This document shows positions 23,051-34,380 of a stretch of 64,000 bases of DNA, piece after piece. Source of the DNA: Henningerozyma blattae CBS 6284 (Eukaryota > Ascomycota > Saccharomycetes > Saccharomycetales > Saccharomycetaceae); NCBI RefSeq assembly GCF_000315915.1, contig NC_020189.1, positions 1,240,001 through 1,304,000 on the forward strand. The letters run 5' to 3'. How positions within the stretch are numbered: position 1 is the stretch's first letter; every line of letters begins with the position of its first letter. A program made the position numbers and the translations under genes. Under the pieces are notes generated by a model that was not told the origin of the DNA, searched no databases, and worked only from the letters and a program-made list of their open reading frames with translations.

Positions 23051-23743
23051 GCTGATTAAGGTTTGGTTAAAATATTATTATTGTATTAAAATAAGCTCTA
23101 GGACCGATCTTTGTTATCCTCATGAATTTTTAAAGATAGTGTTGAAACTTTTCTACTCTTTAATCCATTAAATAAACAAACAAAGCCGTATCCATCGTCA
23201 ATTTTTCGGAGTTCAAATTTGTCATTCTCTATAACGTCGAGATTTTTTTAAATTAAATAAGCAAAAACTATATCATGAATTATAGAGGGTTAAAAGTTGA
23301 CAATATATTTTATATAATTTGGGTGATACTACATGTATGCCAGATAAATAAAAACTAATTAAAACCTTTAGATTTGCCTTAAGAAAGTGAATGTGCTAGC
23401 GCCGTTTACCGTGTTTGTGTATTTCTTATGATACGGAAAAAATGATGAGCTTTTACCGAAATGACTCTATAGGTTTTGGGATTTACAAGTATTTAAGGGG
23501 AAATTGTCAAGATAATTACGATTTACAACGTATAAAATAGATGGTTGAAACTAAAATTATTCAGGCAAAAGGTATTAAAGAATTTGGATTATTATTTATA
23601 ATAATCCAAGTGAAGTTTTAGCCCTGATTTTACAATTTGTTACAGTAGAGCAAGCTTTTAGATAATAATAGAATAGATCCAATCTCTTTACAAGATTATT
23701 CGTGTTTTCTAATACAATTATATTCCAATCTCTCTTATTTATA
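23051..23743. promoter_or_regulatory. Divergent promoter PPX1/SMN1
   Basis: This 693 bp separates the two divergent genes. I note a stress-type AGGGG element near 23498, a GC-richer patch at 23397-23415 and A/T tracts. No coding frame is recognised. Confidence 0.45.
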
Positions 23744-25624
23744 ATGTTTCATATATACTATGTGTTTTCCATATTGTCAATATTTTGTTATGTTCAAGGT
23801 TTACCCTTAGAGGTAGAGAATGATGTGGTAGAGAAAGATAAATTAAGGCCTCTCATATTAGGTCAATTAAATTTTCTTCATACAACTGATCTTCATGGCT
23901 GGTTTGGTTCACATCCAAATCAAATAAACTACAATGCAGATTTCGGTGACTTCTTGAGCTTCATCGAATTGTTTAAGCAAAGAAATATTCATGAAAATCA
24001 AGACTTAATCGTAGTAGATACAGGTGATAAAGTACATGGTACAGGTCTTTCAGATGCCTCAACTCCCATTGGGATATATTCACAGCAAATTTTTAATTCT
24101 ATAGATTACGATTTCTTGACCATTGGGAACCATGAGATTTATACTCCAGGAACAATGGATGCTGAATATTATAATACTACATTATTACCCAAATTTAAAG
24201 GAAAATATATTTCCAGTAATTTAGAATATATCGATAAAGATGGTCAAGCCCATATCATGGGTAATAGATTTAAATATTTTGTTACATCAAATTCAAAATT
24301 AAGAATATTAGCTTTATCATTTATATCTCCATTTAAAGATTTAGTCAAAAAAAATCCAAGATGTAATATCATTCCATTTGAAGAAGTCTTAAAAGATGAA
24401 AATGGTTGGTTTGCTCATGAAGTTTTAAATAAGTTTAAGCCTGTAGATCTTGATTTAATACTTGTAATGGGGCATTTACAATTAAGGCCAACAACTTTTG
24501 ATGAACCAGAATATTTACAGAATTTGCATTCCATTTTAAGAACTTATTATCCTAATACTATCATTCAATATTTTGGTGGTCATTCTCATATAAGAGATTT
24601 TGTTAAACTAGACTCGAAAGCGTCTGCGCTTCAAAGTGGTAAATTGGCTGAAACTGTGGGATTTTTATCGATTAGCAATTTCCCTACTGGAGATCAAAAA
24701 GATCAATTACCAGTTTTTAATAGAAGATATATTGATTTTAATACAAATTCATTTAAATTCCATTTGAATATCTCTCAAGATGAAGAATTTCCAAAGACTT
24801 CTCGGGGTATTAAACTATCTGATTTTATATCTTCAATAAATGAAAAATTAAATTTAACAAAAATTTACGGTTATATCTCCAAGAGTTATTATTTTAATGC
24901 TAGACCAATTAATTCAAAGGAGAATATTTATAATTGGCTAATTCGTAAGATTTTACCGACCTTGAGGAGTAATTCCATTAATGATGATAGTGGTAAGAGA
25001 ATAATAATGACAAATACAGGTGCGATAAGATATGATCTTTATAAGGGTAATTTCACTAGAAATTCAGAATATATAATTTCACCTTTTCCCAATGAATGGT
25101 CATATATAAAATTACCATTAAAATTTGCAATTAAAATAAACGATTTATTAAATGACGAAGGTCATATCAAAGTTCAACATTTAGGACCTGTTGTTAATAG
25201 AGAAAATAGGAAGTATGGTATGATAGCAACATCATCAAAAATAAAAATGAATATCGATGGTATATTTAAATCATATTTTCAATGTCCATTCATTAACGAT
25301 CCAGAATTAGATGATGGTGACACTACACAAGATGATTATGGATGTGATGGTGATGATACTCCACATAATACAGTACGTGAATATATGATGCCCAATGTGG
25401 TTCAATATGTTGATATTTTAAATAAAAATGATCTTAAAAGACATAAAAATGATGAAGTTTTTTTAATATTTAATGAATTCATGAATGATAGTGTATTAGC
25501 AGCAATTAATTCAATGATTAATAATATTGATGGAAAATATGGATTAAAAGATATTAAAAAATATAGTAGTGAGAAATTGACCAGTTTAATTCGTCATTAT
25601 GTTGAAGATAATTATATAGTTTAA
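23744..25624 (+). CDS. SMN1: SMN1 (YHR202W)-type metallophosphatase, 5'-nucleotidase-like
   Basis: The product resembles S. cerevisiae YHR202W, a vacuolar metallo-dependent phosphatase of the 5'-nucleotidase group. I start it at the ATG at 23744; the open frame runs further upstream but without an earlier ATG. This gives 626 residues with a clear N-terminal signal sequence (hydrophobic residues 3-18). Metal-site motifs appear in the family order: DLHGWF with D49 and H51, DTGDKVHG, GNHEIY, MGHLQLR and GGHSHIRDF. The C-terminal nucleotidase-type domain follows with a TNTGAIRYDLYKG segment. It is divergent from PPX1, as on S. cerevisiae chromosome VIII. Confidence 0.88.
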   Translation: MFHIYYVFSILSIFCYVQGLPLEVENDVVEKDKLRPLILGQLNFLHTTDLHGWFGSHPNQINYNADFGDFLSFIELFKQRNIHENQDLIVVDTGDKVHGTGLSDASTPIGIYSQQIFNSIDYDFLTIGNHEIYTPGTMDAEYYNTTLLPKFKGKYISSNLEYIDKDGQAHIMGNRFKYFVTSNSKLRILALSFISPFKDLVKKNPRCNIIPFEEVLKDENGWFAHEVLNKFKPVDLDLILVMGHLQLRPTTFDEPEYLQNLHSILRTYYPNTIIQYFGGHSHIRDFVKLDSKASALQSGKLAETVGFLSISNFPTGDQKDQLPVFNRRYIDFNTNSFKFHLNISQDEEFPKTSRGIKLSDFISSINEKLNLTKIYGYISKSYYFNARPINSKENIYNWLIRKILPTLRSNSINDDSGKRIIMTNTGAIRYDLYKGNFTRNSEYIISPFPNEWSYIKLPLKFAIKINDLLNDEGHIKVQHLGPVVNRENRKYGMIATSSKIKMNIDGIFKSYFQCPFINDPELDDGDTTQDDYGCDGDDTPHNTVREYMMPNVVQYVDILNKNDLKRHKNDEVFLIFNEFMNDSVLAAINSMINNIDGKYGLKDIKKYSSEKLTSLIRHYVEDNYIV

Positions 25625-26201
25625 TCGATACGTCTTCATTGTATCTATTTTTAGTTTTAGTTTTATATTATGTCATGTTTAAAAAGAATTATTACAAATG
25701 GTTTAAATGCTAAAATATTGAATATCCTAAACTTTAAACAAAATATTAATTTCTTTTTTCTTTTCCTTCTTTAAAAATTATTTGTTGGGTTAATTTTGGA
25801 AGCAAATAGGTACAGATGATAATATGGTAATTGTAAATTAAGTTATTCAATCATTATGTCTATCTACCAAACTCTATATTGAGTTACTCTTGCAAGGAAG
25901 GTCTACAGGCTAATATATATAGGGAAGGGAGAGTGAAATATGTCTCACGTGAAAATTACATCCGGTGTCTTGATGTACACCCTATTCAGGTAATACTCAA
26001 ATATACTCAGAACACTATTGTATTAATAAACCCATATTTATATAAAGCAATTGGACAATCAAAGAATTAATATTGATATTATAGATATGATATAGATAGA
26101 GATAGATTTTAGTGATTTTTAGATAGAGTTATAAAGTAGAATTTTATATGATGTACAAAAAAAACATTAATTTAGATAATTAAATTTTAGTTTTATTGAA
26201 T
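25625..26201. other. Convergent intergenic region SMN1-RPS4
   Basis: This 577 bp between two 3' ends is unexpectedly long. It holds a GC-richer island near 25895-25995 with a palindromic TCACGTGA at 25945-25952 and a 63-codon open frame without ATG (25879-26070). By S. cerevisiae order, several chromosome X genes (YJR142W, PMT4, MGM101) would have been lost here, so relic sequence is possible. No product is recognised. Confidence 0.4.
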
Positions 26202-26987
26202 TTATAAACCAGATTGAGCTCTTCTTCTGTCACGTTCTTCAGAGATGGATAATTTGATACCCTTACCCTTTGGTAAAGATATGTATGGCTTACCTTGTTC
26301 ACCAATAACGAAAACGTTGTTCAATCTAGTAACAAAAGTGTTATCTAAGGAATCCTTAATGTGAACTAAATCGAAACCACCATCGTGTCTTTCCTTGTGA
26401 ACAATGGTACCGATTCTACCCAAGTTACGACCACCAGTAACGTAAACTAACTTACCAGCATCGAACTTGATGAAATCAGTGATCTTACCAGTAGCCAAAT
26501 CAATCTTGACAGTGTCATTAACTTTGATGTTTGGGTCTGGGTATCTGATGGTTCTACCGTCATGGGTAACAACGTATGGAACACTCTTCTTACCTAATTG
26601 GACCTTCTTGACTTTACCTAATTTGTAAGAAGCTTCTTCATCAGTAATTCTGTGGACGGCAAATCTACCTTTAACGTCATAGACTAATCTGAAGTTTTCG
26701 TTGGTAGCTTCCAAAGTAATAACATCCATGAAACCAGCTGGGTAAGTGATATCAGTTCTGACCTTACCATCAACTTTGACATGTCTTTGCATCATAATAG
26801 CTCTGACTTCACGACCGTTCAAGGCATACTTTAATCTATTTCTTAAAAAGACAATTAATGGCAAAGATTCACGCAACTTGTGTGGACCAGCAGAAGGTCT
26901 TGGAGCGTAACAACCGGATAATTTATCCAACATCCAATGATGTGGAGCAGATAATCTCTTTTGATGCTTCTTTGGTCCTCTAGCCAT
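26202..26987 (-). CDS. RPS4: 40S ribosomal protein S4 (eS4), intronless
   Basis: The 261-residue product has the same length as S. cerevisiae Rps4. It shows the eS4 N-terminal domain (MARGPKKH start), an S4 RNA-binding motif around [19 protein letters not shown], and a KOW segment around [18 protein letters not shown]. Codon choice is highly biased (for example AGA, GGT, AAG), fitting high expression. In S. cerevisiae both RPS4A and RPS4B have an intron after the fourth or fifth codon; here the first exon runs straight into the second, so the intron is absent. RPS4 is present on both duplicated tracks and anchors the paired synteny. Confidence 0.98.
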   Translation of the reverse strand: MARGPKKHQKRLSAPHHWMLDKLSGCYAPRPSAGPHKLRESLPLIVFLRNRLKYALNGREVRAIMMQRHVKVDGKVRTDITYPAGFMDVITLEATNENFRLVYDVKGRFAVHRITDEEASYKLGKVKKVQLGKKSVPYVVTHDGRTIRYPDPNIKVNDTVKIDLATGKITDFIKFDAGKLVYVTGGRNLGRIGTIVHKERHDGGFDLVHIKDSLDNTFVTRLNNVFVIGEQGKPYISLPKGKGIKLSISEERDRRRAQSGL

Positions 26988-28269
26988 CTTTGCTTGTGGT
27001 TGATTATACGGGGTTCTTTATTACTTGTAACACTTACTAAAAAATTTAATATATATTATTGAAATTTTTCATATATTTTCATATATTGAAAGAATTACAA
27101 AATACTACGGCCTAGGGCATTGAACCATTGATTCCCCCAATATGGGCTCGATACCCGCAGGCTATAATTTGTTTCACCAGACTGGCTCCTCCTCCTTCTC
27201 TCTCTCCTCCTCCTGGTAGGTGGAGACAACTTGGTTGGGAGAAAATGAAATTGTAGACAGACAAATGAAATTGATCTAGAAGGAGTATAGCTATCACCAG
27301 GAAAGTATTCTAGGCAGAACTCTCTCTGGAATACAAGGAAATAGACATTAAGAACTGGTACTGAAACATTTTGGCATACCTTGTTGGCAAGAGATTTTAG
27401 AAGGAGTGCTTGGGAAAAAAAGGACATGCTGGAAAAAAAGCTGACGCAACTTTCCGTCTCCAAGAGAGAAGAATTTTTCGGTAAAAAATATAGAAGAAAA
27501 AAGTGGTAGTGGGTGCACGGAGTTAATGTGATTGCAGGGAAGAAAAACAAGATGAATTTTTCAGCTACGGCTTGAATTTCGGAGTTTATGTGATGTATTT
27601 ATAAAACAATAATGGCATCAAACAGAATTAACAAAAGTTTATCTTATAGGTAATGCTCATTTAACTAATGATATTTTACAATTGGTTTTTCTAATATGCT
27701 CTATTGATTGCTTTTAAATGACTCTGATAATTTCTTTGGACAATTACCCGTTACTTTATTCTATCATATTTTGATATATGTAAAATTCACAGTAGATGAC
27801 GGATCATTTTCCACATCCACAACCAATAATATGGAAGGCTCGAATATTTTATGATTATCATTTATCTAATAAATTTACAAAACTCAACAAGATATCATTT
27901 ACATTAGGGTATAACCCTGCTGCATTCTTACCGCTGCCCAGGGCTTATCAGCATTCTACGCGACTTCTCTGATGACCGAAAAAAATCATTATACAAAGTT
28001 TTATTATGAAGAATTTCCTGGTAATGATTATGAAATGCAGATTCAATAAAGATCCGATTTAAACGTAACATTAATATATCAGGAGTATAGAGCAAGCAGG
28101 GACCTAGATTTTATCAGATAAAATTAAATTGTAGTTAGAATATATGATAGAACCAAAACAGTAGAAAAAGCCACTTCTTCTCTTCTCTTTTCTTTTTTTT
28201 GTTACATATATATAAGGAAGAATTAATATATCTCATAGGTTAATTTCTTTTTGTTTTTCGGAAGTGAGG
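26988..28269. promoter_or_regulatory. Divergent region RPS4/MNL1
   Basis: This 1.3 kb serves as the promoter of the RPS4 gene (minus strand) and of MNL1 (plus strand). The RPS4 side is GC-richer (27105-27260), contains a pyrimidine mirror repeat (27186-27214), a GACGCA element near 27443 and a GGGTGCACGG segment near 27510 only weakly resembling a Rap1 site. The MNL1 side has an AGGGT-ATA-ACCCT dyad at 27906-27918 and a pyrimidine-rich tract with TATATATA before the start. No RNA gene was found. Confidence 0.5.
27186..27214 (+). repeat. Pyrimidine mirror repeat in the RPS4 promoter
   Basis: A 29-base uninterrupted pyrimidine tract has two mirror-symmetric 10-base arms (TCCTCCTCCT at 27187-27196 and again at 27205-27214) around a TCTCTCTC centre. 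Such tracts can exclude nucleosomes or form triplex DNA. It lies about 200 bp upstream of the RPS4 start. Confidence 0.7.
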
Positions 28270-30861
28270 ATGCTATGTATTCTTTTATTATTCAGTCTAC
28301 TCTGGTGTTCGATATTAAATGTTGGTGTTGTTGCCAATTCTAAAGACGATGATAATGGTGACCTTGACAACACTACAAATACCAATAAATTCTATACATA
28401 TTCGTTTAATAGATATGAGTTAGATCAATATAGATTGGAAACCAAAGAGTTATTCGATTTTGCGTTAGATAATTATCTAAATATCGGATACCCTTTTGAT
28501 GAAGTGAAACCACTCTCGTGTGTACCAAAAACAAGAAATTTTACTCATAATGATTTGATTACGAATGATGTTTTAGGTAATTTCACTTTGACTTTATTCG
28601 ATTCTTTAACAACTTGTGCTGTAATGAATGATAAAAAACGATTTGTGGAGCTAATTGCGTTGATAACTTTGAATTATCCTCAAGATACTAAGTTTAATCA
28701 TTTAAATTCTACAGTTCAAGTTTTTGAGACAACAATTCGTATCATTGGTGGATTACTTTCTTCACATTTATACGCAACTGACCCCACTAAAAAAGTGTAT
28801 CTTGCTGACTCATATGATAACTCATTGCTGTCACTAGCTCAAGATATGGCCGATAGGTTATTGCCAGCCTATCTAACAGATACAGGGCTACCAGTAGCAA
28901 GAATAAATTTACAGGATCCATCAAAGACAAATCCAGACCTTTTGCAAGAAAATAATATCGCTGCTATAATGAGTCCTATTTTCGAATTCACTCTTTTATC
29001 ATACTTGACTTTAGATCAAAAATATGAGAAAGTTACTAGATACGCCTATGATAAGATTTGGTCCTTAAGATCTCAACTTGATCTTTTACCAATGTCAATA
29101 AATCCGAATGATTTGAAAACCTATTCATTCATTACTGGAATAGGCGCATCAATCGATTCCTTTTACGAATATACCTTAAAATCTGCAATTCTTTTTAACG
29201 ATTCATCGTTATATAAGATTTGGTTAAAATCATATAATGCTCTAAAGATTTTTTGTAAAAATGATTGGTTTTTCGTTAACATTAATTATATTAACGGGCA
29301 ATTGGTATCAAACTGGATAGATTCATTAAGTGCCTTTTTCCCAGGATTACAAGTATTGAATGGTGATATTTCTGATGCCACTTTCAAAAATTTAATTAAT
29401 TTAAAATTTTGGGATTATTTTGGTGGTATTCCTGAACGTTGGAATTTTCAACGTATAATAAATGATAATTCCAATAAAGGGTCGAAATTTAATACAAATC
29501 AAAATACTAATACGAATAATAATAACGATAAACAAACTAATCCACAAAATTTTGCTTCAAATTTAGATAAATTACAACAGTTGAAAGATTCCATATCTTT
29601 AGAATGGTATCCTCTAAGACCAGAATTTATTGAATCCACTTATTTTTTATATAGAGCTACAAAGGATCCATTTTATTTAAATATTGGTTATCAGATTTTA
29701 CAACGATTGAAAACAATATTTAAAGGAGAATGTGGATTTGCTGGTATTCAAAATATTTTTACAGGCCAATTACAAGATAGAATGGAAACATTTATTTTAA
29801 GTGAAACTTTAAAATATCTTTATCTATTATTTGATGAACACAATGAACTTCATCAACTAAGTGATAATATAATATTTAGTACAGAAGCTCACCCAATGTG
29901 GTTAAGCTATAAACAAATAAATAATTATAAGAAAAATTCGTTCTTTAACGATTCAAATTTCATTCAACATTTAAATTATTGTAAATTAAAAGATGAAAAA
30001 GATGCTAAAATTCAAAGGGATAAAAAAAATTCTCAAAATACTCATAACAATTTTTTAAAAGGTCTTTTTAATAGAAATCATGACTATAAGGAAATTCCAT
30101 CACAAAATGAAAACCATTTTAATAAACAACTTATAGAATCCCAATATTGTTTTGTTTCAGATAATAACAATAAGCCCTTCATTCAGAATAATAATTACTA
30201 TGAGAAGCAATCTAGATCAAGTCTACTGCATTCCAATCTTTTAAGTACTTTCAATAGATTATTTGAGCCAGATATCCGCTATTCGGACACATTAATTAAG
30301 CCAGATTACTTGAAAGATTATTCACCTTTTGAACTTGCAGAACCTTTTTATACGCAATGGTCCAATTCAAATGGTTTCTCTAAAGCAATGCAAACTACGG
30401 AATCATACGAATTATTATTTAATTTCCCTGGAGAGTATTACATTCACTCCGTCCACAATACAAATCTTAATATGACAGATTTGTATTGTGGTGATTTTAC
30501 TGGCCATAGAAAAATTAGAATCGAGAAATTAGCACCCGGTAAGATATCAAGCTATGGAGAAATATTAGGGGATGACATTTTAGATAACACTAATTATGAC
30601 GATATTTCAAACGTCGAGAAGGATAACTCATCGAACTTTGAATCAGGATCTTTTGTGTTAAGAGCCACAATATTGGATGGCAATATCCTAGGCAGTAATT
30701 CATCCATAATTTTGAACAAGGATGCCATAATGAAATCTGTGACAGCATATTCCGAATCTGCTTCACAAAAGGATTTCAATTTCTTTAAGATATTTGGCCT
30801 GAATTCTGATAATCAACTCACTCTACAAGGCATTCCTATTATCAATATATTCTTGGTATAA
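28270..30861 (+). CDS. MNL1: Htm1/Mnl1, ER alpha-1,2-mannosidase for glycoprotein degradation
   Basis: Htm1 (Mnl1, EDEM family, glycoside hydrolase 47) works with Pdi1 in the ER lumen and trims Man8 to Man7 on misfolded glycoproteins, exposing the alpha-1,6-mannose read by Yos9 in ERAD. I start at the ATG at 28270, giving 863 residues (S. cerevisiae 796). A hydrophobic signal sequence covers residues 1-20. The GH47 domain begins at about residue 45 with ELFDFALDNYLNIGYPFDEVKPLSC. It continues through the conserved segment SINPNDLKTYSFITGIGASIDSFYEY near 277 and the motif RPEFIESTYFLYRATKDP near 450, and ends with FILSETLKYLYLLFDE. A less conserved luminal C-terminal region follows. An Asn/Thr-rich loop near 410-430 is inserted. 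Confidence 0.93.
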   Translation: MLCILLLFSLLWCSILNVGVVANSKDDDNGDLDNTTNTNKFYTYSFNRYELDQYRLETKELFDFALDNYLNIGYPFDEVKPLSCVPKTRNFTHNDLITNDVLGNFTLTLFDSLTTCAVMNDKKRFVELIALITLNYPQDTKFNHLNSTVQVFETTIRIIGGLLSSHLYATDPTKKVYLADSYDNSLLSLAQDMADRLLPAYLTDTGLPVARINLQDPSKTNPDLLQENNIAAIMSPIFEFTLLSYLTLDQKYEKVTRYAYDKIWSLRSQLDLLPMSINPNDLKTYSFITGIGASIDSFYEYTLKSAILFNDSSLYKIWLKSYNALKIFCKNDWFFVNINYINGQLVSNWIDSLSAFFPGLQVLNGDISDATFKNLINLKFWDYFGGIPERWNFQRIINDNSNKGSKFNTNQNTNTNNNNDKQTNPQNFASNLDKLQQLKDSISLEWYPLRPEFIESTYFLYRATKDPFYLNIGYQILQRLKTIFKGECGFAGIQNIFTGQLQDRMETFILSETLKYLYLLFDEHNELHQLSDNIIFSTEAHPMWLSYKQINNYKKNSFFNDSNFIQHLNYCKLKDEKDAKIQRDKKNSQNTHNNFLKGLFNRNHDYKEIPSQNENHFNKQLIESQYCFVSDNNNKPFIQNNNYYEKQSRSSLLHSNLLSTFNRLFEPDIRYSDTLIKPDYLKDYSPFELAEPFYTQWSNSNGFSKAMQTTESYELLFNFPGEYYIHSVHNTNLNMTDLYCGDFTGHRKIRIEKLAPGKISSYGEILGDDILDNTNYDDISNVEKDNSSNFESGSFVLRATILDGNILGSNSSIILNKDAIMKSVTAYSESASQKDFNFFKIFGLNSDNQLTLQGIPIINIFLV

Positions 30862-31816
30862 CACTTTCTGCTGTCGTTTCTAGTACTAATTCAACAGTTT
30901 TCGATTTTTTTATTTTTGCATGTATTTAACTTCATTACCATGGAAACAATGTGCAATTTTTTTCATGTGAAAATAAAGGGATTTTTGATCCTCGGAGTAT
31001 TTGACATTCTTCTGATGTAGGCGACAGAATAGGAAGAAAAAAGAAACCTTTTAGCGAAAAAAAAATGACAACCTGAAAGAGAAATAAAGGGTCTTCGAAG
31101 TGTTTCCCCACCCTTCGTATTACCTATTAAAGAATTCACAAGTATAAATATTGGAGACAATCTTGTTTTCATTATTATTTTCGAACATTCCTTCTATTAA
31201 TCAAAAGTCCCTGAGACTAATGCATATAAAAAACTGCTAATAATAAAAAGGCATTTAAAATATGGGACAATTTAATCTTATTTTTGGTTTTATTTTCCAG
31301 GATTACGTCAAATATTAAGGCAGGTTTTAATACTTTTCCCAATTCCCTTGTAATATTTTACCTTTTCCAATCAATCAAGAATATATAAAACGAATGATAT
31401 TTACTTAGGCATACTATTTTTGGTATTCTTGTTGTCCAAAGATTATTCTCGAACATTATCTTTGTATTAATTTCAAAATTTTCAAGACAACAATATCAGA
31501 TTGCTATAATACATTAGTCATTTGCTTATCCTTGTCGTAGGAGTATAAGCCTGGGCTAGAAATTATTCCAATCAATTTATTTATATATTCATTATTAATA
31601 TTATCATTTTTTTATTTTTGCATTTTTTATTTTTAGTATCTAATAAATTTAATTAATAATACTCTGTTACTGGCCTCTTTAATAACTTTAAAAGTATTTT
31701 GCATCACTAAGAAATCATCTATTTATTTTACTTTATTTTATTCGTTTTTTTTTTTTTTTTAAATTTAAAGTTAATCCAGTTATCTTTAAACAATCAACAC
31801 CTCCAGTTCCTCAAAA
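30862..31816. other. Intergenic region MNL1-SCH9 relic
   Basis: This 955 bp would have held the SCH9 promoter and long leader. It contains several TTTTT/AAAAA tracts, including a long T run at about 31746-31760. No gene is recognised. Confidence 0.45.
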
Positions 31817-34120
31817 ATGAGATATTTTCCTTTCACAAATATGCAATTAGTTAGTAATTATAATGCTGAAGAAAAAATTTCTTCAAATTCAATTGGTTCT
31901 GAAAAATAAAACAAAAATTCGAATTAGGTTTACAATCTAATTCTAAAATAAAATATCGAGGGAATACTACCGAAATTTACCCAAAAGAAGAAATATTTGA
32001 CGAAGCAATTAAACATTCAAAAAATGCTCCAGAGGATGCTTTTCTATATTCCATAATGCAAAGCTTTAATGTTAACAATTCAAGTGATTATCCTAAAACT
32101 GGAAATGAGCTGCATTTTCCTGATGAGGAACCATATAGTTGTTTCAAAACACAATATTATACAGCATATAATCAAAGAAATGATAGAAATGGTTTCTCAA
32201 GAAATTGTAAAAATACTGGACAACTTACATTAAAAATACTCGGAGCCAAATGCCAAAGCTCCTTATTTATCGTGTCTAATCCATATTTTGTTTTTATTTT
32301 CCAAAAGATATGGAAAATTCAAAAGCCAAAAAATCTACTCCACCTATACATAATAAGAATCATTCGTTAACCAACTCAATAGTTGATGAATGCCAATCAA
32401 GTGCTAATACCAAAATATTGCACAGAAGACACACATATTCAACAAGGAATATATCAAGATCTTTACAAAATTTAAATCCAAAAAATAATGTATTGGAAGA
32501 TTTTCAAACTATTTATCACAATTGGAATTATGAAAAGACTTTTAATATTAAATCATTAAATCTTAATATGATAGTCTTCATTTATGATTCTTATAATAAC
32601 AATTCTTTTTTAGGTTACCTACCTATTCAATATAAATTTCAAAATCAAAAAATGTTCTACGAAAAAAAATGGTGTTACTTACAGAATACTGATGTTATTT
32701 CGTATTCTTCTAATGGCGTCGATACTACTACTGATTTGATATCCGGTACTAAATCAAATCCAATTGAAATCGAAATTGAATTGAAATTTACTTCTTTTCT
32801 TGATGGATATGATGAAGATATGGCAACTATTGCTCAACATAATAATAAGATACAATTAAAAAACTCTTCTTTAGAAATTGGAAATAAAATTTATTCTATG
32901 TCAGATTTTGTTATTTTAAAGTTAATTGGCACTGGAACATTTGGTAAAGTTTTTTCAATTAGGAAAAAAAGTTCAAATCACGTTTTTGCAATGAAAATTA
33001 TAAGTAAAAAACTAATACTAAACGAAAACGAATTAAGGCATGTAAAAGATGAAAGAAATATATTATTAAAGAACTCTATTGGTGAATGCCCGTTCGTCGT
33101 CCAGTTAAAATATGCATTTCAAAATAAAAATGATTTATTTTTAATTACAAACTACTTCCCAGGAGGAGAGTTATATTGGTATTTAAGAAAGTATAAAAGC
33201 TTTCCTGAAAAGTGGATTCGATTTTATGTTGGACAGCTCTCTATTGCCCTTGACTTTCTTCATAAAAATGGAGTCATTTATCGTGATTTGAAACCCGAAA
33301 ATGTATTACTTGATAGTACAGGAAATATTGCATTATGTGATTTTGGTCTTTCTAAATTGAATACTGATAATAACAGTGATTTTAGAGCCCACACATTTTG
33401 TGGCACGACAGATTACCTAGCTCCTGAAGTCATTTTAGATGATAATGGATACAGTTATATGGTTGATTATTGGTCTCTTGGTGTTCTAACCTTTGAGTTA
33501 TTCTTTGGTATATCTCCATTTTATTCAGAGCTTCCTAAAAAAACCTATGCAAAAATTTTATATAGTAAAATTACCTTACCAAAATATTCAATCTCATTTG
33601 AAGGTCGTATCTTTCTAAAGGCATTATTAAGGAGGAAACCTCAATTTCGATTAGGGAATAATGGTGGGCTAGAAGAGATAAAGCGGTCACAATTTTTCAG
33701 GGGATTTAATTGGGATGCTCTCATATGTAGGAAAATGAAACCCCCAATAAAGCCACAGACATGCTGGTCTACTGAATTCATAGCAGATACTCAGAAATAT
33801 TCGCCCTCTTTTATGGATAAAGAAAAAAGAAATATTTATCGGGTGTTAAGAATAAAATATATTGTGAACAGGATGAGCAAGGCCAGTTTGCAGGTTTCAG
33901 TTACCACGGGGACCATATATTACATTCTAATGGAGGATTTTTAAAAAATGTAGACTCCAAGCACACCAAGATTAATGATATCTATAATGCCTATGAAACA
34001 CCCAAACGCGTAGAAGATAGATTTTTAGAAGCAACCCTCAACTCTCCAGATCTAGTGGAATCTGATAATTATGAAACTGATAGTGATTTGCTATTCATCA
34101 ATGGCCAGCTAGAGTATTAA
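31817..34120 (+). pseudogene. SCH9: Broken, fast-evolving SCH9 protein kinase gene
   Basis: Pieces in three frames match the AGC kinase Sch9 (S6K/Akt-like TORC1 target) in order. A short N-terminal frame (31817-31909) is followed by a second frame to about 32305 ending in the C2-domain start GQLTLKILGA. A third frame (from about 32310 to about 33850) carries the rest of the C2 domain and a full kinase domain: glycine loop GTGTFGKV, catalytic YRDLKPEN, DFG, and T-loop HTFCGTTDYLAPE. A fourth segment (33866-34120) carries the hydrophobic-motif region QFAGFSY and an acidic tail. Each switch is a -1 change near an A-rich run (about 31902, 32300 and 33830). Kinase residues are intact but the sequence is far more diverged than usual for Sch9, which suggests decay of one duplicate. 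Sequencing error is the alternative. Position after MNL1 fits YHR204W-YHR205W. Confidence 0.85.
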
Positions 34121-34380
34121 CCAAAAATAAATGTTATAAATTTATACTTTGTATTATTACTAACAAAAACTAATTCTGTACGATTGACTTATAGAAAAGT
34201 AAATTGATAAACTATTTAAAAAACATTATTTGGCTGTATTATAGGCATAGTTTTCAACAGTGAGCGTATATAGCAATTCAAAAAATAGCTGAAATTTCAT
34301 ATTTGAAGGCCCTGATATGTACTAGCAAAATAAGAATTCAATTAATATGTCAATTTAAATTTAAATTTATTTTACTATAG

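Noticed and set aside
25879..26070. 63-codon frame with a CACGTG site between SMN1 and RPS4
   Set aside because: It has no ATG and no recognised product. It was kept only as a remark in the intergenic entry.
27108..27180. tRNA-like features on the minus strand (GGTTCAATGCC and GGGTATCGAGCCC)
   Set aside because: They resemble B-box sequences, but no matching acceptor or T stems could be drawn and no A box lies at the right distance.
27095..27550. 151-codon open frame upstream of RPS4 on the minus strand
   Set aside because: It has no ATG at its start, covers the RPS4 promoter and encodes low-complexity Arg/Gly from the pyrimidine tract.
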